Below, in pieces: positions 18,277 to 25,490 of a stretch of DNA of 64,000 nucleotides (position 1 is the stretch's first letter; every line of letters begins with the position of its first letter). Where the stretch lies: positions 1,054,001 to 1,118,000 of the forward strand of contig CAVRGS010000002.1 of the NCBI GenBank assembly GCA_963720765.1. The letters are read 5' to 3'. This stretch comes from DASUAS01 sp963720765. GTDB taxonomy: Bacteria > Actinomycetota > Acidimicrobiia > IMCC26256 > DASPTH01. The position numbers and the translations under genes are program-made. The notes under the pieces were generated by a model that saw nothing but the letters and a program-made list of their open reading frames with translations, did no database searches and was not told the DNA's origin.

Positions 18277-19165
18277 AGCAGCGGCACCCGAGTGGGCCGC
18301 GGTGGTGGTGAACTTCGAGTCGGGGTCGTTGCTGCTCGACTGCGTGCGCTCGCTGCTGGCCGACGACGGGGCCGGACCACCGGAGGTGGTGGTCGTCGAC
18401 AACGGCTCGGACGACGGCTCGGTCGCCACGCTGCTGGCGGCGATCCCTCACGTCACCGTGGTCGACCCCGGCGCCAACGTGGGGTACGCGACGGCGGCGA
18501 ACCGCGGCATCGCCGCCACGGTCGCCCCGATCGTGGCCGTCAGCAACGCCGACCTGGTCGTGGCGCCGGGGACGGCGCAGGCGATGCTCGCCCGCCTCGA
18601 CGCCGAGCCCGATCTCGCAGCCGTCGGACCTCCGCTCTTCAACCCCGACGGTTCGCAGTACCCGTCGGCCCGGGCCCACGCGTCGACCGTCGATGCCGTC
18701 GGCCACGCCGTGCTCGGGCGGGTCTTCCCCCGCAACCGCTTCACCCGGCGATACCGGCAGTTGGACGCGCGCTGGGACCGACCCCGCGACGTCGACTGGG
18801 TGTCGGGCGCGCTGATGTACCTCCGCCGGAGCGCGCTCGACTCGGTGGGGGGCTGGGACGAGCGGTACTTCATGTACATGGAGGACTTCGACCTCTGCTG
18901 GCGCCTCCGCCGCCTCGGGTGGCGGGTGGCCTACGAGCCGTCCGGTCGCGTGACCCACGTCCAGGGGGCGAGCACGGCACGGCGCCCGTACCGGATGATC
19001 GTGGAACACCACCGGTCGGCGTACCGCTTCCTCGCCCAGCGGTGGCGGGGTGCGCGGCGGCTGCTGCTGCTCCCCGCCGCGTGCTTCCTCACCGTCCGCG
19101 CGGTCGTGGACGTGGCGGTCCGGGCAGTGGGGACGCGCCCCGGGATGCCGAAGGTCAGCGGGTAA
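18266..19165 (+). CDS. wbbL: Rhamnosyltransferase, WbbL family
   Basis: 299 residues in an intact GT2 frame. It has AAVVVNFESGSLLLDCVRSLL, EVVVVDNGSDDGSV, VTVVDPGANVGYATAANRGIA, VSNADLVVAPG (DxD equivalent), VSGALMYLRRSALDSVGGWDERYFMYMEDFDLCWRLRRLGW and a C-terminal basic and hydrophobic region (LLLLPAACFLTVRAVVDVAVRAV) that may associate with the membrane. WbbL enzymes add L-rhamnose from dTDP-rhamnose to GlcNAc-diphospho-polyprenol, the linker unit of cell-wall glycans. rmlD four genes upstream supports this. GTG 18266 falls inside the dispersed repeat. Confidence 0.85.
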   Translation: MSEGAAAPEWAAVVVNFESGSLLLDCVRSLLADDGAGPPEVVVVDNGSDDGSVATLLAAIPHVTVVDPGANVGYATAANRGIAATVAPIVAVSNADLVVAPGTAQAMLARLDAEPDLAAVGPPLFNPDGSQYPSARAHASTVDAVGHAVLGRVFPRNRFTRRYRQLDARWDRPRDVDWVSGALMYLRRSALDSVGGWDERYFMYMEDFDLCWRLRRLGWRVAYEPSGRVTHVQGASTARRPYRMIVEHHRSAYRFLAQRWRGARRLLLLPAACFLTVRAVVDVAVRAVGTRPGMPKVSG

Positions 19166-19168
19166 CCT
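19163..19168 (+). promoter_or_regulatory. Leaderless -10 before the His-rich membrane protein
   Basis: TAACCT, 10 nt before ATG 19179, overlapping the wbbL stop region (19163-19165 is the wbbL TAA). Confidence 0.35.
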
Positions 19169-19178
19169 GCGACTCGCC

Positions 19179-19988
19179 ATGCCCCAGTCCCGGACCCGCT
19201 ACCAGCGCGCCGCGATGCGCTCCAAGTACCGCAAGCCGAAGCGCAAGCGCAGCGGATCCTCGGGCTGGAACGTCGCCATCGCCGCGGTCATCATCGTGGG
19301 CGTCGTGGCCGTGTTCCTCGTGCGGGGCGGGGGGAGCAGCGCGAGCGGTCCGCCGCGCGCGCCCGACGCCGCCGCCAACATCGCGGGCGACCACTGGCAC
19401 ACCGCGTTCCAGGTGAACGTCTGCGGTGAATGGCTCGCTGCGCAACCGCAGTTCGAGAAGCCGGCCGACAACCCCAACCAGCAGGCCAACGTCGGCATCC
19501 ACACGCACGGCGACGACCTGATCCACACCCACCCGTTCGTGGTGAGCGAGGAAGGGGGCAACGCCAAGCTGTCGAAGTTCGCCGACTACGGCGGCTGGTC
19601 GGTGTCCTCCGACTCGATCAACGCCTGGATCGGGCCGCAGTCGAAGGTCAAGCAGACGGAGTGGTCGAACGGCGACACCTGTCCGTTCGGCCAGTACAAG
19701 GGCAAGCAGGGCGAGCTCACCTGGGCGGTCGACGGCAAGACGCGCACCGGGAACCCGGGCGACTACCACATGAAGGACGGCGAGACCCTCGCCATCTACT
19801 TCCTGCCCAAGGGTGCCGACCATCCGTTCCCGCCGAACGTGTGCACCGCGTTCAGCCAGATCAGCGACAACTCCACCGCCAACCTCAGCAAGAGCTCGCC
19901 GTGCAACGCCATCGACGCGACCACGACGACGTTGCCGGCGGAGCCGACCACCACCGCGCCTGCGGCCACCAGCACCTCGTCACCGTGA
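19179..19988 (+). CDS. Single-pass membrane protein with His-rich extracellular domain
   Basis: 269 residues. A strongly basic N-terminus (YRKPKRKRSGSS) precedes one membrane segment at residues 32-49 (VAIAAVIIVGVVAVFLV). The external domain has DHWHTAFQVNVCGEW, then GIHTHGDDLIHTHPFV, a histidine cluster likely to bind a metal, Cys in GDTCPFGQY, and MKDGETLAIYFLPKGADHPFPPNVC. The tail is Thr/Pro-rich. The basic-in, domain-out topology suits a periplasm-like cell-wall location. I do not recognise a named family. Its stop overlaps the GTG of the next gene (GTGA), so it is coupled to the NDP-sugar pyrophosphorylase. Confidence 0.7.
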   Translation: MPQSRTRYQRAAMRSKYRKPKRKRSGSSGWNVAIAAVIIVGVVAVFLVRGGGSSASGPPRAPDAAANIAGDHWHTAFQVNVCGEWLAAQPQFEKPADNPNQQANVGIHTHGDDLIHTHPFVVSEEGGNAKLSKFADYGGWSVSSDSINAWIGPQSKVKQTEWSNGDTCPFGQYKGKQGELTWAVDGKTRTGNPGDYHMKDGETLAIYFLPKGADHPFPPNVCTAFSQISDNSTANLSKSSPCNAIDATTTTLPAEPTTTAPAATSTSSP

Positions 19989-21100
19989 AGGCGATCGTCC
20001 TCGTTGGCGGCGAGGGCACGCGTCTGCGCCCGCTCACGTACACCACGCCCAAGCCGCTGCTCCCGATCGCCAACGAGCCCTTCCTCGAGCGTCAGCTGGC
20101 GTGGCTGGCTCGTCACGGCGTCGACGAGGTCGTGCTGTCGCTGGGCTACCTGCCCGATGCGTTCGAGGAGCACTTCCCCGAGGGTCGCTTCGGTGACCTC
20201 GTGCTGCGCTACGCAGTGGAAGACCACCCGCTCGGCACCGCTGGCGCGATCCGCTTTGCTGCCCAGGGTCTCGACGAGCGCCTCGTCGTGTGCAACGGCG
20301 ACGTCCTCACCACCCTCGACCTCGACCGGTTGGTCGCGTTCCACGACGCACGCGGGGCCGAGGCGACCATCTGTCTCACGAAGGTCGGCGATCCGTCGGC
20401 GTTCGGGGTCGTGCCCACACGTGACGACGGCGAGGTCGTCGCGTTCGTCGAGAAGCCGCCCAAGGGCAAGGCGCCGACCAACTGGATCAACGCCGGCACC
20501 TATGTGCTCGAGCCGTCGGTGCTGCAACGCATCCCCGAACGGTTGACCGTCTCCATCGAGCGCGAGACGTTCCCCCGCATGCTCGACGAGCCGAGCCGCC
20601 TGTACGCGATGGCGAGTGACGCCTACTGGATCGACATCGGCACGCCCGAGAAGTACCTGCAGGCGCACGCCGACGTGCTCGCGGGACGGCTCGTCGGCCC
20701 GCCGGCCCCGGACGCGCGCGAGACCGCACCGGGGATCTGGTTCCAGGGTGACTCGCACGTCGATGCCGAGGCGCGGTTGGTGGCGCCGGTGCTGCTGGGT
20801 GACGGCGCGCGCGTCGAGGCCGGTGCCCGGGTCGCCGGTTCGGTGGTGGGCGCCGGCGCATCGGTCGGCGCCGGGGCGCGCGTGTTGCGTGCGGTGATGA
20901 GCGACCACGCCGTCCTCGAAGCCGACGCCGAGGTCATCGACTCGGTGCTCGGCACCGGGGCCAGGTTCGGCACGGGTGCGATCGCGTCCGATCACACCGT
21001 CGTGGGCGCGGGCGCCACGCTCGGCACGGGGGCTCGAGCGTCGGGCGCGCGCATCCGTCGCACCGACCCCGACGCACCCGATCCCGCACCGGGGGACTGA
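19985..21100 (+). CDS. NDP-sugar pyrophosphorylase, likely mannose-1-phosphate guanylyltransferase
   Basis: 371 residues. The nucleotidyltransferase core has AIVLVGGEGTRLRPLTYTTPKPLLPIAN (signature and catalytic Lys), VVLSLGYLPDAFEEHF, EDHPLGTAGAIRFA, VVCNGDVLTTLDL, FGVVPTRDDGEVVAFVEKP and NAGTYVLEPSVL ... YWIDIGTPEKYLQAH. It is followed by a left-handed beta-helix tail with many hexapeptide-like repeats (VLLGDGARVEAGARVAGSVVGAGASVGAGARV). The equivalent mycobacterial position is occupied by a GDP-mannose pyrophosphorylase, from memory. Glucose-1-phosphate thymidylyl- or uridylyltransferase activity cannot be excluded. GTG 19985 overlaps the previous stop. Confidence 0.85.
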   Translation: MKAIVLVGGEGTRLRPLTYTTPKPLLPIANEPFLERQLAWLARHGVDEVVLSLGYLPDAFEEHFPEGRFGDLVLRYAVEDHPLGTAGAIRFAAQGLDERLVVCNGDVLTTLDLDRLVAFHDARGAEATICLTKVGDPSAFGVVPTRDDGEVVAFVEKPPKGKAPTNWINAGTYVLEPSVLQRIPERLTVSIERETFPRMLDEPSRLYAMASDAYWIDIGTPEKYLQAHADVLAGRLVGPPAPDARETAPGIWFQGDSHVDAEARLVAPVLLGDGARVEAGARVAGSVVGAGASVGAGARVLRAVMSDHAVLEADAEVIDSVLGTGARFGTGAIASDHTVVGAGATLGTGARASGARIRRTDPDAPDPAPGD

Positions 21101-21104
21101 TGCA

Positions 21105-22049
21105 GTGCGGGTGATGGTCACGGGCGGCGCCGGCTTCATCGGCTCCACGCTCGTCGACCGGCTGCTCGCCGAAGGCTGTGACGTCGACGCCATCGACGAC
21201 CTGTCGACCGGCGTGCTGGCCAACCTCGCCGAGGCGCGCGCCCAGCGCAACCGGAAATTCAGCTTCCATCGCCTCGACATCCGTTCGCCGCAGCTCACGG
21301 ACCTCGTGGCTCACCGTCGTCCCGAGGTGATCTTCCACCTCGCCGCTCAGCTCGATGTGCGCACGTCGGTGGCGAAGCCCCTGTTCGACGCCGAGGTCAA
21401 CGTGCTCGGGTCGCTCAACCTCTGCGAGGCCGCGCTCGCCGCCGGCACGCGCAAGGTGGTGTTCGCGGGATCGGGCGGCACGCTCTACGGCGTTCCCGAG
21501 TCGCTGCCGGTACGCGAGAGCCACCCGCAGCGGCCGATCTCGCCGTACGGCGTGTCGAAGAAGGCCGCCGGCGACTACCTGCACTACTACCGGGAGGTGC
21601 GCGGCCTCGAGTACACCGAGCTCGCGCTCGGCAACGTGTACGGACCCCGGCAGGATCCCGACGGAGAAGCCGGCGTCGTCGCGATCTTCGTCGGTCGGAT
21701 GCTGGCGGGGCGTCAGCCGACGGTGTTCGGCGACGGCGCGCAGACGCGCGACTACGTCTTCGTCGACGACGTCGTCGATGCCTTCGTGCGCGCCACCGAG
21801 AAGGGCGGCGGGCTGCTGATGAACATCGGCACCGGCGTCGAGACCAGCGTGCTCGAGCTCTACGAGGTGGTCGCCGGCCTGGTCGGGTACCCCGAGCCGC
21901 CCAATCGCGCGCCCGCGCGCGCGGGCGAGCTCGAACGGTCCGCCCTCGATCCCGGTCGCGCCGCCATCCACCTCGGCTGGAAGCCCTGGACTGCGCTCGA
22001 CGAAGGCCTCGGCCTCACCGTGGACTGGTTCCGCGACCAGCCCGCGTGA
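21105..22049 (+). CDS. NAD-dependent sugar epimerase/dehydratase (GalE-like)
   Basis: 314 residues in an intact frame. The NAD motif VMVTGGAGFIGSTLVDRLL is followed by DDLSTGVLANLAEA, VIFHLAAQLDVRTSVAKPLFDAEVNVLGSLNLCEAA, FAGSGGTLYGVPE (Ser), ISPYGVSKKAAGDYLHYY (Tyr-x-x-x-Lys), LALGNVYGPRQDP and VFGDGAQTRDYVFVDDVVDAF. This pattern is UDP-glucose/GlcNAc 4-epimerase-like. The exact NDP-sugar is not determinable. It lies 4 bp after the pyrophosphorylase stop and ends the + strand surface-polysaccharide run. Confidence 0.85.
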   Translation: MRVMVTGGAGFIGSTLVDRLLAEGCDVDAIDDLSTGVLANLAEARAQRNRKFSFHRLDIRSPQLTDLVAHRRPEVIFHLAAQLDVRTSVAKPLFDAEVNVLGSLNLCEAALAAGTRKVVFAGSGGTLYGVPESLPVRESHPQRPISPYGVSKKAAGDYLHYYREVRGLEYTELALGNVYGPRQDPDGEAGVVAIFVGRMLAGRQPTVFGDGAQTRDYVFVDDVVDAFVRATEKGGGLLMNIGTGVETSVLELYEVVAGLVGYPEPPNRAPARAGELERSALDPGRAAIHLGWKPWTALDEGLGLTVDWFRDQPA

Positions 22050-22071
22050 CCGGACCGTCGCTCGGCGGTCA
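22047..22071. terminator. Bidirectional hairpin containing both stop codons
   Basis: TGACCG (22047-22052) pairs with CGGTCA (22066-22071). The left arm begins with the epimerase stop TGA. The right arm ends with the complement of the GMC stop (22069-22071). Confidence 0.45.
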
Positions 22072-23616
22072 GCTGATCGCGTCGAGGTGGTCGGCGAGGC
22101 GCAGTGCGAGCGCCACGATCGTGAGCGTCGGCGGGTTCGCGCCGCACGTCGGGAACACCGCGCTGCCGCCGATGTAGAGGTTCGCCACGCTGTGCACCTT
22201 GCAGTCGCGGTCGACGACGCCGTCGGCGGGGTCGGTGCTCATGCGGGCGGTCCCGATGTGGTGCGATCCGGTGTTGACCGCGAAGTCGACGTCGCCGTCG
22301 GCGCCGGGATCGGAGTCGTGGTAGCCGGCGATGTCGAGGCGGAAGCGTCCGGCGTCGCGCTCACCGAGGCGGGCCCCGAAGATCCGGAGCGTGTTGAGGA
22401 TGCTCACCCGGTCGTCGCGGGTGAGCTGCCAGTCGAGTTGGATGCGCGGCATGCCCAAGGGATCCTTCGCGCGCGTGATCGTGACGCGACTGGCCGGGTT
22501 GGGTTCCTGCTCGCAGAGCACCCGAGCCAACGGGACGGTGCTCACCGTCTTGCCCTGGGCGCGGAGGAGGTCGATGCCACGCTTCACCGTGGGGTGGATC
22601 TTGGAGACCCGGGAGTCGTCGGGTGACAACGCGTACTCCAGCGTGATCTCGCACGATCGCAGTCCCTCGCGCTCCATGATGTCGGGCGCGATCAGGGCCA
22701 CGGTCTGGAGGGAGATGTCTCGCGGTTCGCCGTTCACGTCCACGGTGATCGGGTTCAAGCTGTAGGGCGCGAGCACCGACTCCGGGACCGTCAGCGGGGC
22801 CGGGCCGACGGCGATGTTCACGTGCTCCATGAAGGATCGGCCGACCTGGTCGTGTTCGTTGCCGATGCCCGCCGGACGGCGGTCGTTCGAGGTGAGCAGC
22901 ACCCGGGGGACCTCGAGGCCTCCGGTTGCGAGCACGAACTGCGGGGCGCGAGCGCGGAACGAGTTCCCGCTCAGCGTCGCGACGTCGACGTGGTCGATCG
23001 CGTTGCCGGTCTCGTCGAGTGCGAGATGCGTGACGTTGCTCCACAGCACCAGTCGGATCCGACCCGATCGGACGATCTCGTCGCGGTACGTCGCGCCGAG
23101 CACCGGATGGCCGGCCACCTGGATCAGGGCGTGGGGCATGACGTCGTCCTCGAGGAACGGTTGCGCCAGATACCCCTGATCGCGCCAGGAACCGATCGAG
23201 TAGTCGTAGGGCCCGAGCTTGATGACGTCGTGCGCCCCGGCGTAGTAGGGATCGAGCTCCGCGCGGGTGATCGGCCATCCCGAACGCGGCACCCACGGTC
23301 GGGCCGTGAAGTCGAGCTCCGGGAACGGCCGGCAGTATCCCGCCCAGTGGTTGGTCGTGCCTCCGAAGAACCGCAGGCGGGGCGTGTCGAGACCCAGGTC
23401 GACCGTCGGGTCGATCGGGATGCCGACCGACGTGCCCTTGTAGAGCGACTGCGTCGCCCGGTCGGGTTCGAACCCGCCGCTCTCGAGGAGCAGCACGTGA
23501 CGGCCCTTCGCCGCCAGCGCGCGCGAAAGGGTGATCCCGGCTGCGCCGGCGCCGATGATGCAGACGTCGGCCGACAGCGTCGATCCCGCGCGTACCTTCC
23601 GGGCGTCGAGCTGCAC
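22069..23616 (-). CDS. GMC-family FAD-dependent oxidoreductase
   Basis: 516 residues in an intact frame. The N-terminal FAD motif ADVCIIGAGAAGITLSRALAAKG ... LLLESGG is followed by FFGGTTNHWAGYCRP, ATGGLEVPRVLLTSND and the GMC C-terminal block GSHHIGTARMSTDPADGVVDRDCKVHSVANLYIGGSAVFPTCGANPPTLTIVALA, with the catalytic His and Asn region. Relatives oxidise alcohols or sugars. It has no signal peptide of its own, but the gene begins 4 nt after a Tat-signal protein, as in dehydrogenases exported by hitch-hiking on a Tat partner. GTG 23616 was chosen as the first start after the upstream stop. Confidence 0.88.
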   Translation of the reverse strand: MQLDARKVRAGSTLSADVCIIGAGAAGITLSRALAAKGRHVLLLESGGFEPDRATQSLYKGTSVGIPIDPTVDLGLDTPRLRFFGGTTNHWAGYCRPFPELDFTARPWVPRSGWPITRAELDPYYAGAHDVIKLGPYDYSIGSWRDQGYLAQPFLEDDVMPHALIQVAGHPVLGATYRDEIVRSGRIRLVLWSNVTHLALDETGNAIDHVDVATLSGNSFRARAPQFVLATGGLEVPRVLLTSNDRRPAGIGNEHDQVGRSFMEHVNIAVGPAPLTVPESVLAPYSLNPITVDVNGEPRDISLQTVALIAPDIMEREGLRSCEITLEYALSPDDSRVSKIHPTVKRGIDLLRAQGKTVSTVPLARVLCEQEPNPASRVTITRAKDPLGMPRIQLDWQLTRDDRVSILNTLRIFGARLGERDAGRFRLDIAGYHDSDPGADGDVDFAVNTGSHHIGTARMSTDPADGVVDRDCKVHSVANLYIGGSAVFPTCGANPPTLTIVALALRLADHLDAIS

Positions 23617-23620
23617 GGGC

Positions 23621-24007
23621 TCAGGCCTCCAACGCGACCGCAGCCGAGGCCCGGGCCTCGGTGAGCGCGAGGTGCCATCCGTCGACGAAGACCACGCGCC
23701 CGGCGTCGAAGTCGTCGACCGAGGCGGGCGCGAGGGCAGGGAGCTGGGGCCGAACGGGCCGCGAGGCGTCGAGACCCGGCAGCAACGACCGCAACTGCGC
23801 GGCGTCGGATTCGTCGGGGTGGTCGTGCAGATAGCTGCGACCCAGGCGCACGACGCCGTCGACACCTCCGGACGAGCCGGTGGCTGCCGCCGCGATGGTG
23901 CCGGTGCCCGGCCCGACGACCGCGGCCAGCCCGGTCCAGGCGCTGCCGGACACGGTTCCGGCGGCGAGCAGCGCGAGGAAGGTGCGGCGATCGAGGGGCT
24001 TCGGCAA
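23621..24007 (-). CDS. Tat-signal small protein, probable partner of the GMC oxidoreductase
   Basis: About 128 residues. The N-terminus LPKPLDRRTFLALLAAGTVS with GSAWTGLAAVVG is a twin-arginine signal (DRRTFLAL consensus). The mature part includes SSGGVDGVVRLGRSYLHDHPDESDAAQLRSLLPGL and a C-terminal segment FDAGRVVFVDGWHLALTEARASAA. The last piece (GR.V.VDGWxLS.TEAR) recalls the ends of small subunits found with sugar dehydrogenases. The start is uncertain: TTG 24007 is the closest one before the RR motif. It is tightly linked to the GMC gene. Confidence 0.65.
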   Translation of the reverse strand: MPKPLDRRTFLALLAAGTVSGSAWTGLAAVVGPGTGTIAAAATGSSGGVDGVVRLGRSYLHDHPDESDAAQLRSLLPGLDASRPVRPQLPALAPASVDDFDAGRVVFVDGWHLALTEARASAAVALEA

Positions 24008-24069
24008 GGCCCCGAAGCGTAGCCAGGAGGCCTCTGGCCACCGGGTCGCGTCGGTGATCGAGTTGCGGG

Positions 24070-24679
24070 TCAGCGGAAGGTGCGGAGGTCGTGGAGGGGG
24101 ACCGGCGGACGGGGCCGCCCCACGTAACTCGGATCGGGGCGACCGACCACCACCATCGCGTGCGGGAGCCACTCGGGCGCGAGCCCGAGCGCGTCGCGTG
24201 CGGCAGCGGGGCAGAAGATCGGCGCCGCCACCCAGCACGACGCGTACCCGGCGTCGGCAGCAGCGAGCATGAGGTTCTCGACTGCGGCGCCGAGCGACAG
24301 CAACGCCATCGCCGAACTCCGCCCGTTGACGGGTCTCGTCGGGGTACCGGTCGAGACCGTCCCAGGTGAGGCACCCGAGGACGATCGCGGGGGCGGTGAC
24401 GATCTTCGTGTGCGACGCGCCGACCAGTTCGTCGATGCGCGCCGCGGGGACACCGTCGCCCGTGAGATCTCGCCGCCAGGCGTCGCCCATGCCGTCGGCG
24501 AGTTGGTGCTTGGCCGGTTCGGAGTCGACCACCACCCACCGCCACGGTCGCGAGTGGTGCGGGGCCGGCGCGCTGCACGCGGCCTCGACGAAGCCGTCGA
24601 GCGCGTCGCGTGGCACCGGCTCGTCGATGAACGCCCGGATCGATCGCCTCGCCTCGAGGAACGCCGGCACCCGAGTCAC
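24070..24679 (-). CDS. Nitroreductase-family FMN protein, candidate dehydro-F420 reductase (FbiB C-domain homologue)
   Basis: About 203 residues. The FMN-binding opening is VPAFLEARRSIRAFIDEPVPRDALDGFVEAACSAPAPHHSRPWRWVVV. A middle SHTKIVTAPAIVLGCLTWDGLDRYPDE and a C-terminal half (MALLSLGAAVENLMLAAADAGYASCWVAAPIFCPAAARDALGLAPEWLPHAMVVVGRPD) follow. In mycobacteria the two-domain FbiB carries a CofE domain and this nitroreductase domain. Here the equivalent domain is a separate gene just downstream of cofE. In FbiB it reduces dehydro-F420-0 with FMNH2. One frame change near 24325 gives a net +1. The start is GTG 24679. Confidence 0.75.
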
Positions 24680-24691
24680 CTCGCCCCCTCA

Positions 24692-24745
24692 CACGTTGCA
24701 TCACCTGACACCGGCATACGGCGTCGAGTGACGCAACCTCGTGGT
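24692..24745. repeat. Imperfect inverted repeat with GACGCAACCTCG motif
   Basis: CACGTTGCATCAC near 24692 is imperfectly complementary to GTGACGCAACCTCGTG near 24728. The right arm shares the GACGCAACCTCG motif with 43591-43645; a related GCAACCTCGCG occurs near 40625. It occupies the 79-bp gap between cofE and the nitroreductase gene. Confidence 0.35.
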
Positions 24746-24758
24746 CGGAGGATGGGAG

Positions 24759-25469
24759 TCACCGGAAGAGGTCTTCGCTGGGTGGGCGGACGAGCTCGGT
24801 GGCGGCGCTCTCCCGGAACCACGACGGGTCGAGGCCGCGGACGATCGCCACCGGTACCCCGGCCGACTTGCCCATGACCAGCTCGGCGGCGGCGGCCACC
24901 TCGTCGGCGACGGCCACCTCGGTGACCTGGAGCTCACGACCGAGCGCGTCGTCGGTGCCGCGGAGATCGACCACCGCGGCAAGACCGGCCACACCGATGG
25001 CGACGTCGGTGAGTCCCTGGCGCCACGGGCGCCCGAACGTGTCGGAGACGACGACGCCCACCTCGACCCCGCGGGTGGCGCGCAGCGCGTCGCGGATGCG
25101 GCGGGCCGAACGATCGCTGTCGACGGGGAGCAGCGCGGCCCATCCGGCATCGACGTTCGACAGGTCGACGCCCGCGTTCGCGCACACGAAGCCATGACGC
25201 GTCTCGCTGATGATGAGGTCGCCGCGTCGGCGCAGGATGCGCACCGACTCGCCTTCGACGATCGCCCGCCGCGCCTCGCGGTCGTCGGGATCGACCGGCA
25301 CGAGGCGGCCCTCGGCCTTCGACACGATCTTCTGGGTGACGACGAGGCAGTCCCGGTCGCGCAGGGGAGTGTCCTGCGCCGAGGCCGCGTCGGCGATGAG
25401 CGGCGCCAACGAGTCGTCGGGACGCACCTCGGGCACGCCGTGCACCGGGATGATCGTGAGGGGTTGCAC
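24759..25469 (-). CDS. cofE: Coenzyme F420-0:L-glutamate ligase
   Basis: 236 residues in an intact frame, the usual length of single-domain CofE. Motifs are IIPVHGVPEVRPDDSLAPLI, CLVVTQKIVSKAEGRLVPV, ISETRHGFVCANAGVDLSNVDAGWAALLPVDSDRSARRIR (metal and GTP site), VVVSDTFGRPWRQGLTDVAIGVAGL and the EVAVADEVAAAAELVMGKSAGVPVAIVRGL end block. It adds glutamate residues to F420-0 using GTP. It lies 21 bp downstream of cofD on the same strand, so the two form an operon. Confidence 0.93.
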   Translation of the reverse strand: MQPLTIIPVHGVPEVRPDDSLAPLIADAASAQDTPLRDRDCLVVTQKIVSKAEGRLVPVDPDDREARRAIVEGESVRILRRRGDLIISETRHGFVCANAGVDLSNVDAGWAALLPVDSDRSARRIRDALRATRGVEVGVVVSDTFGRPWRQGLTDVAIGVAGLAAVVDLRGTDDALGRELQVTEVAVADEVAAAAELVMGKSAGVPVAIVRGLDPSWFRESAATELVRPPSEDLFR

Positions 25470-25490
25470 GCGGCCGGTCCTGCTGCCGGT

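Noticed and set aside
23461..23478. tRNA T-arm-like sequence GGGTTCGAACCC
   Set aside because: It lies inside the intact GMC oxidoreductase gene (encoding GFEPDR) and no acceptor, D or anticodon stem can be built around it.
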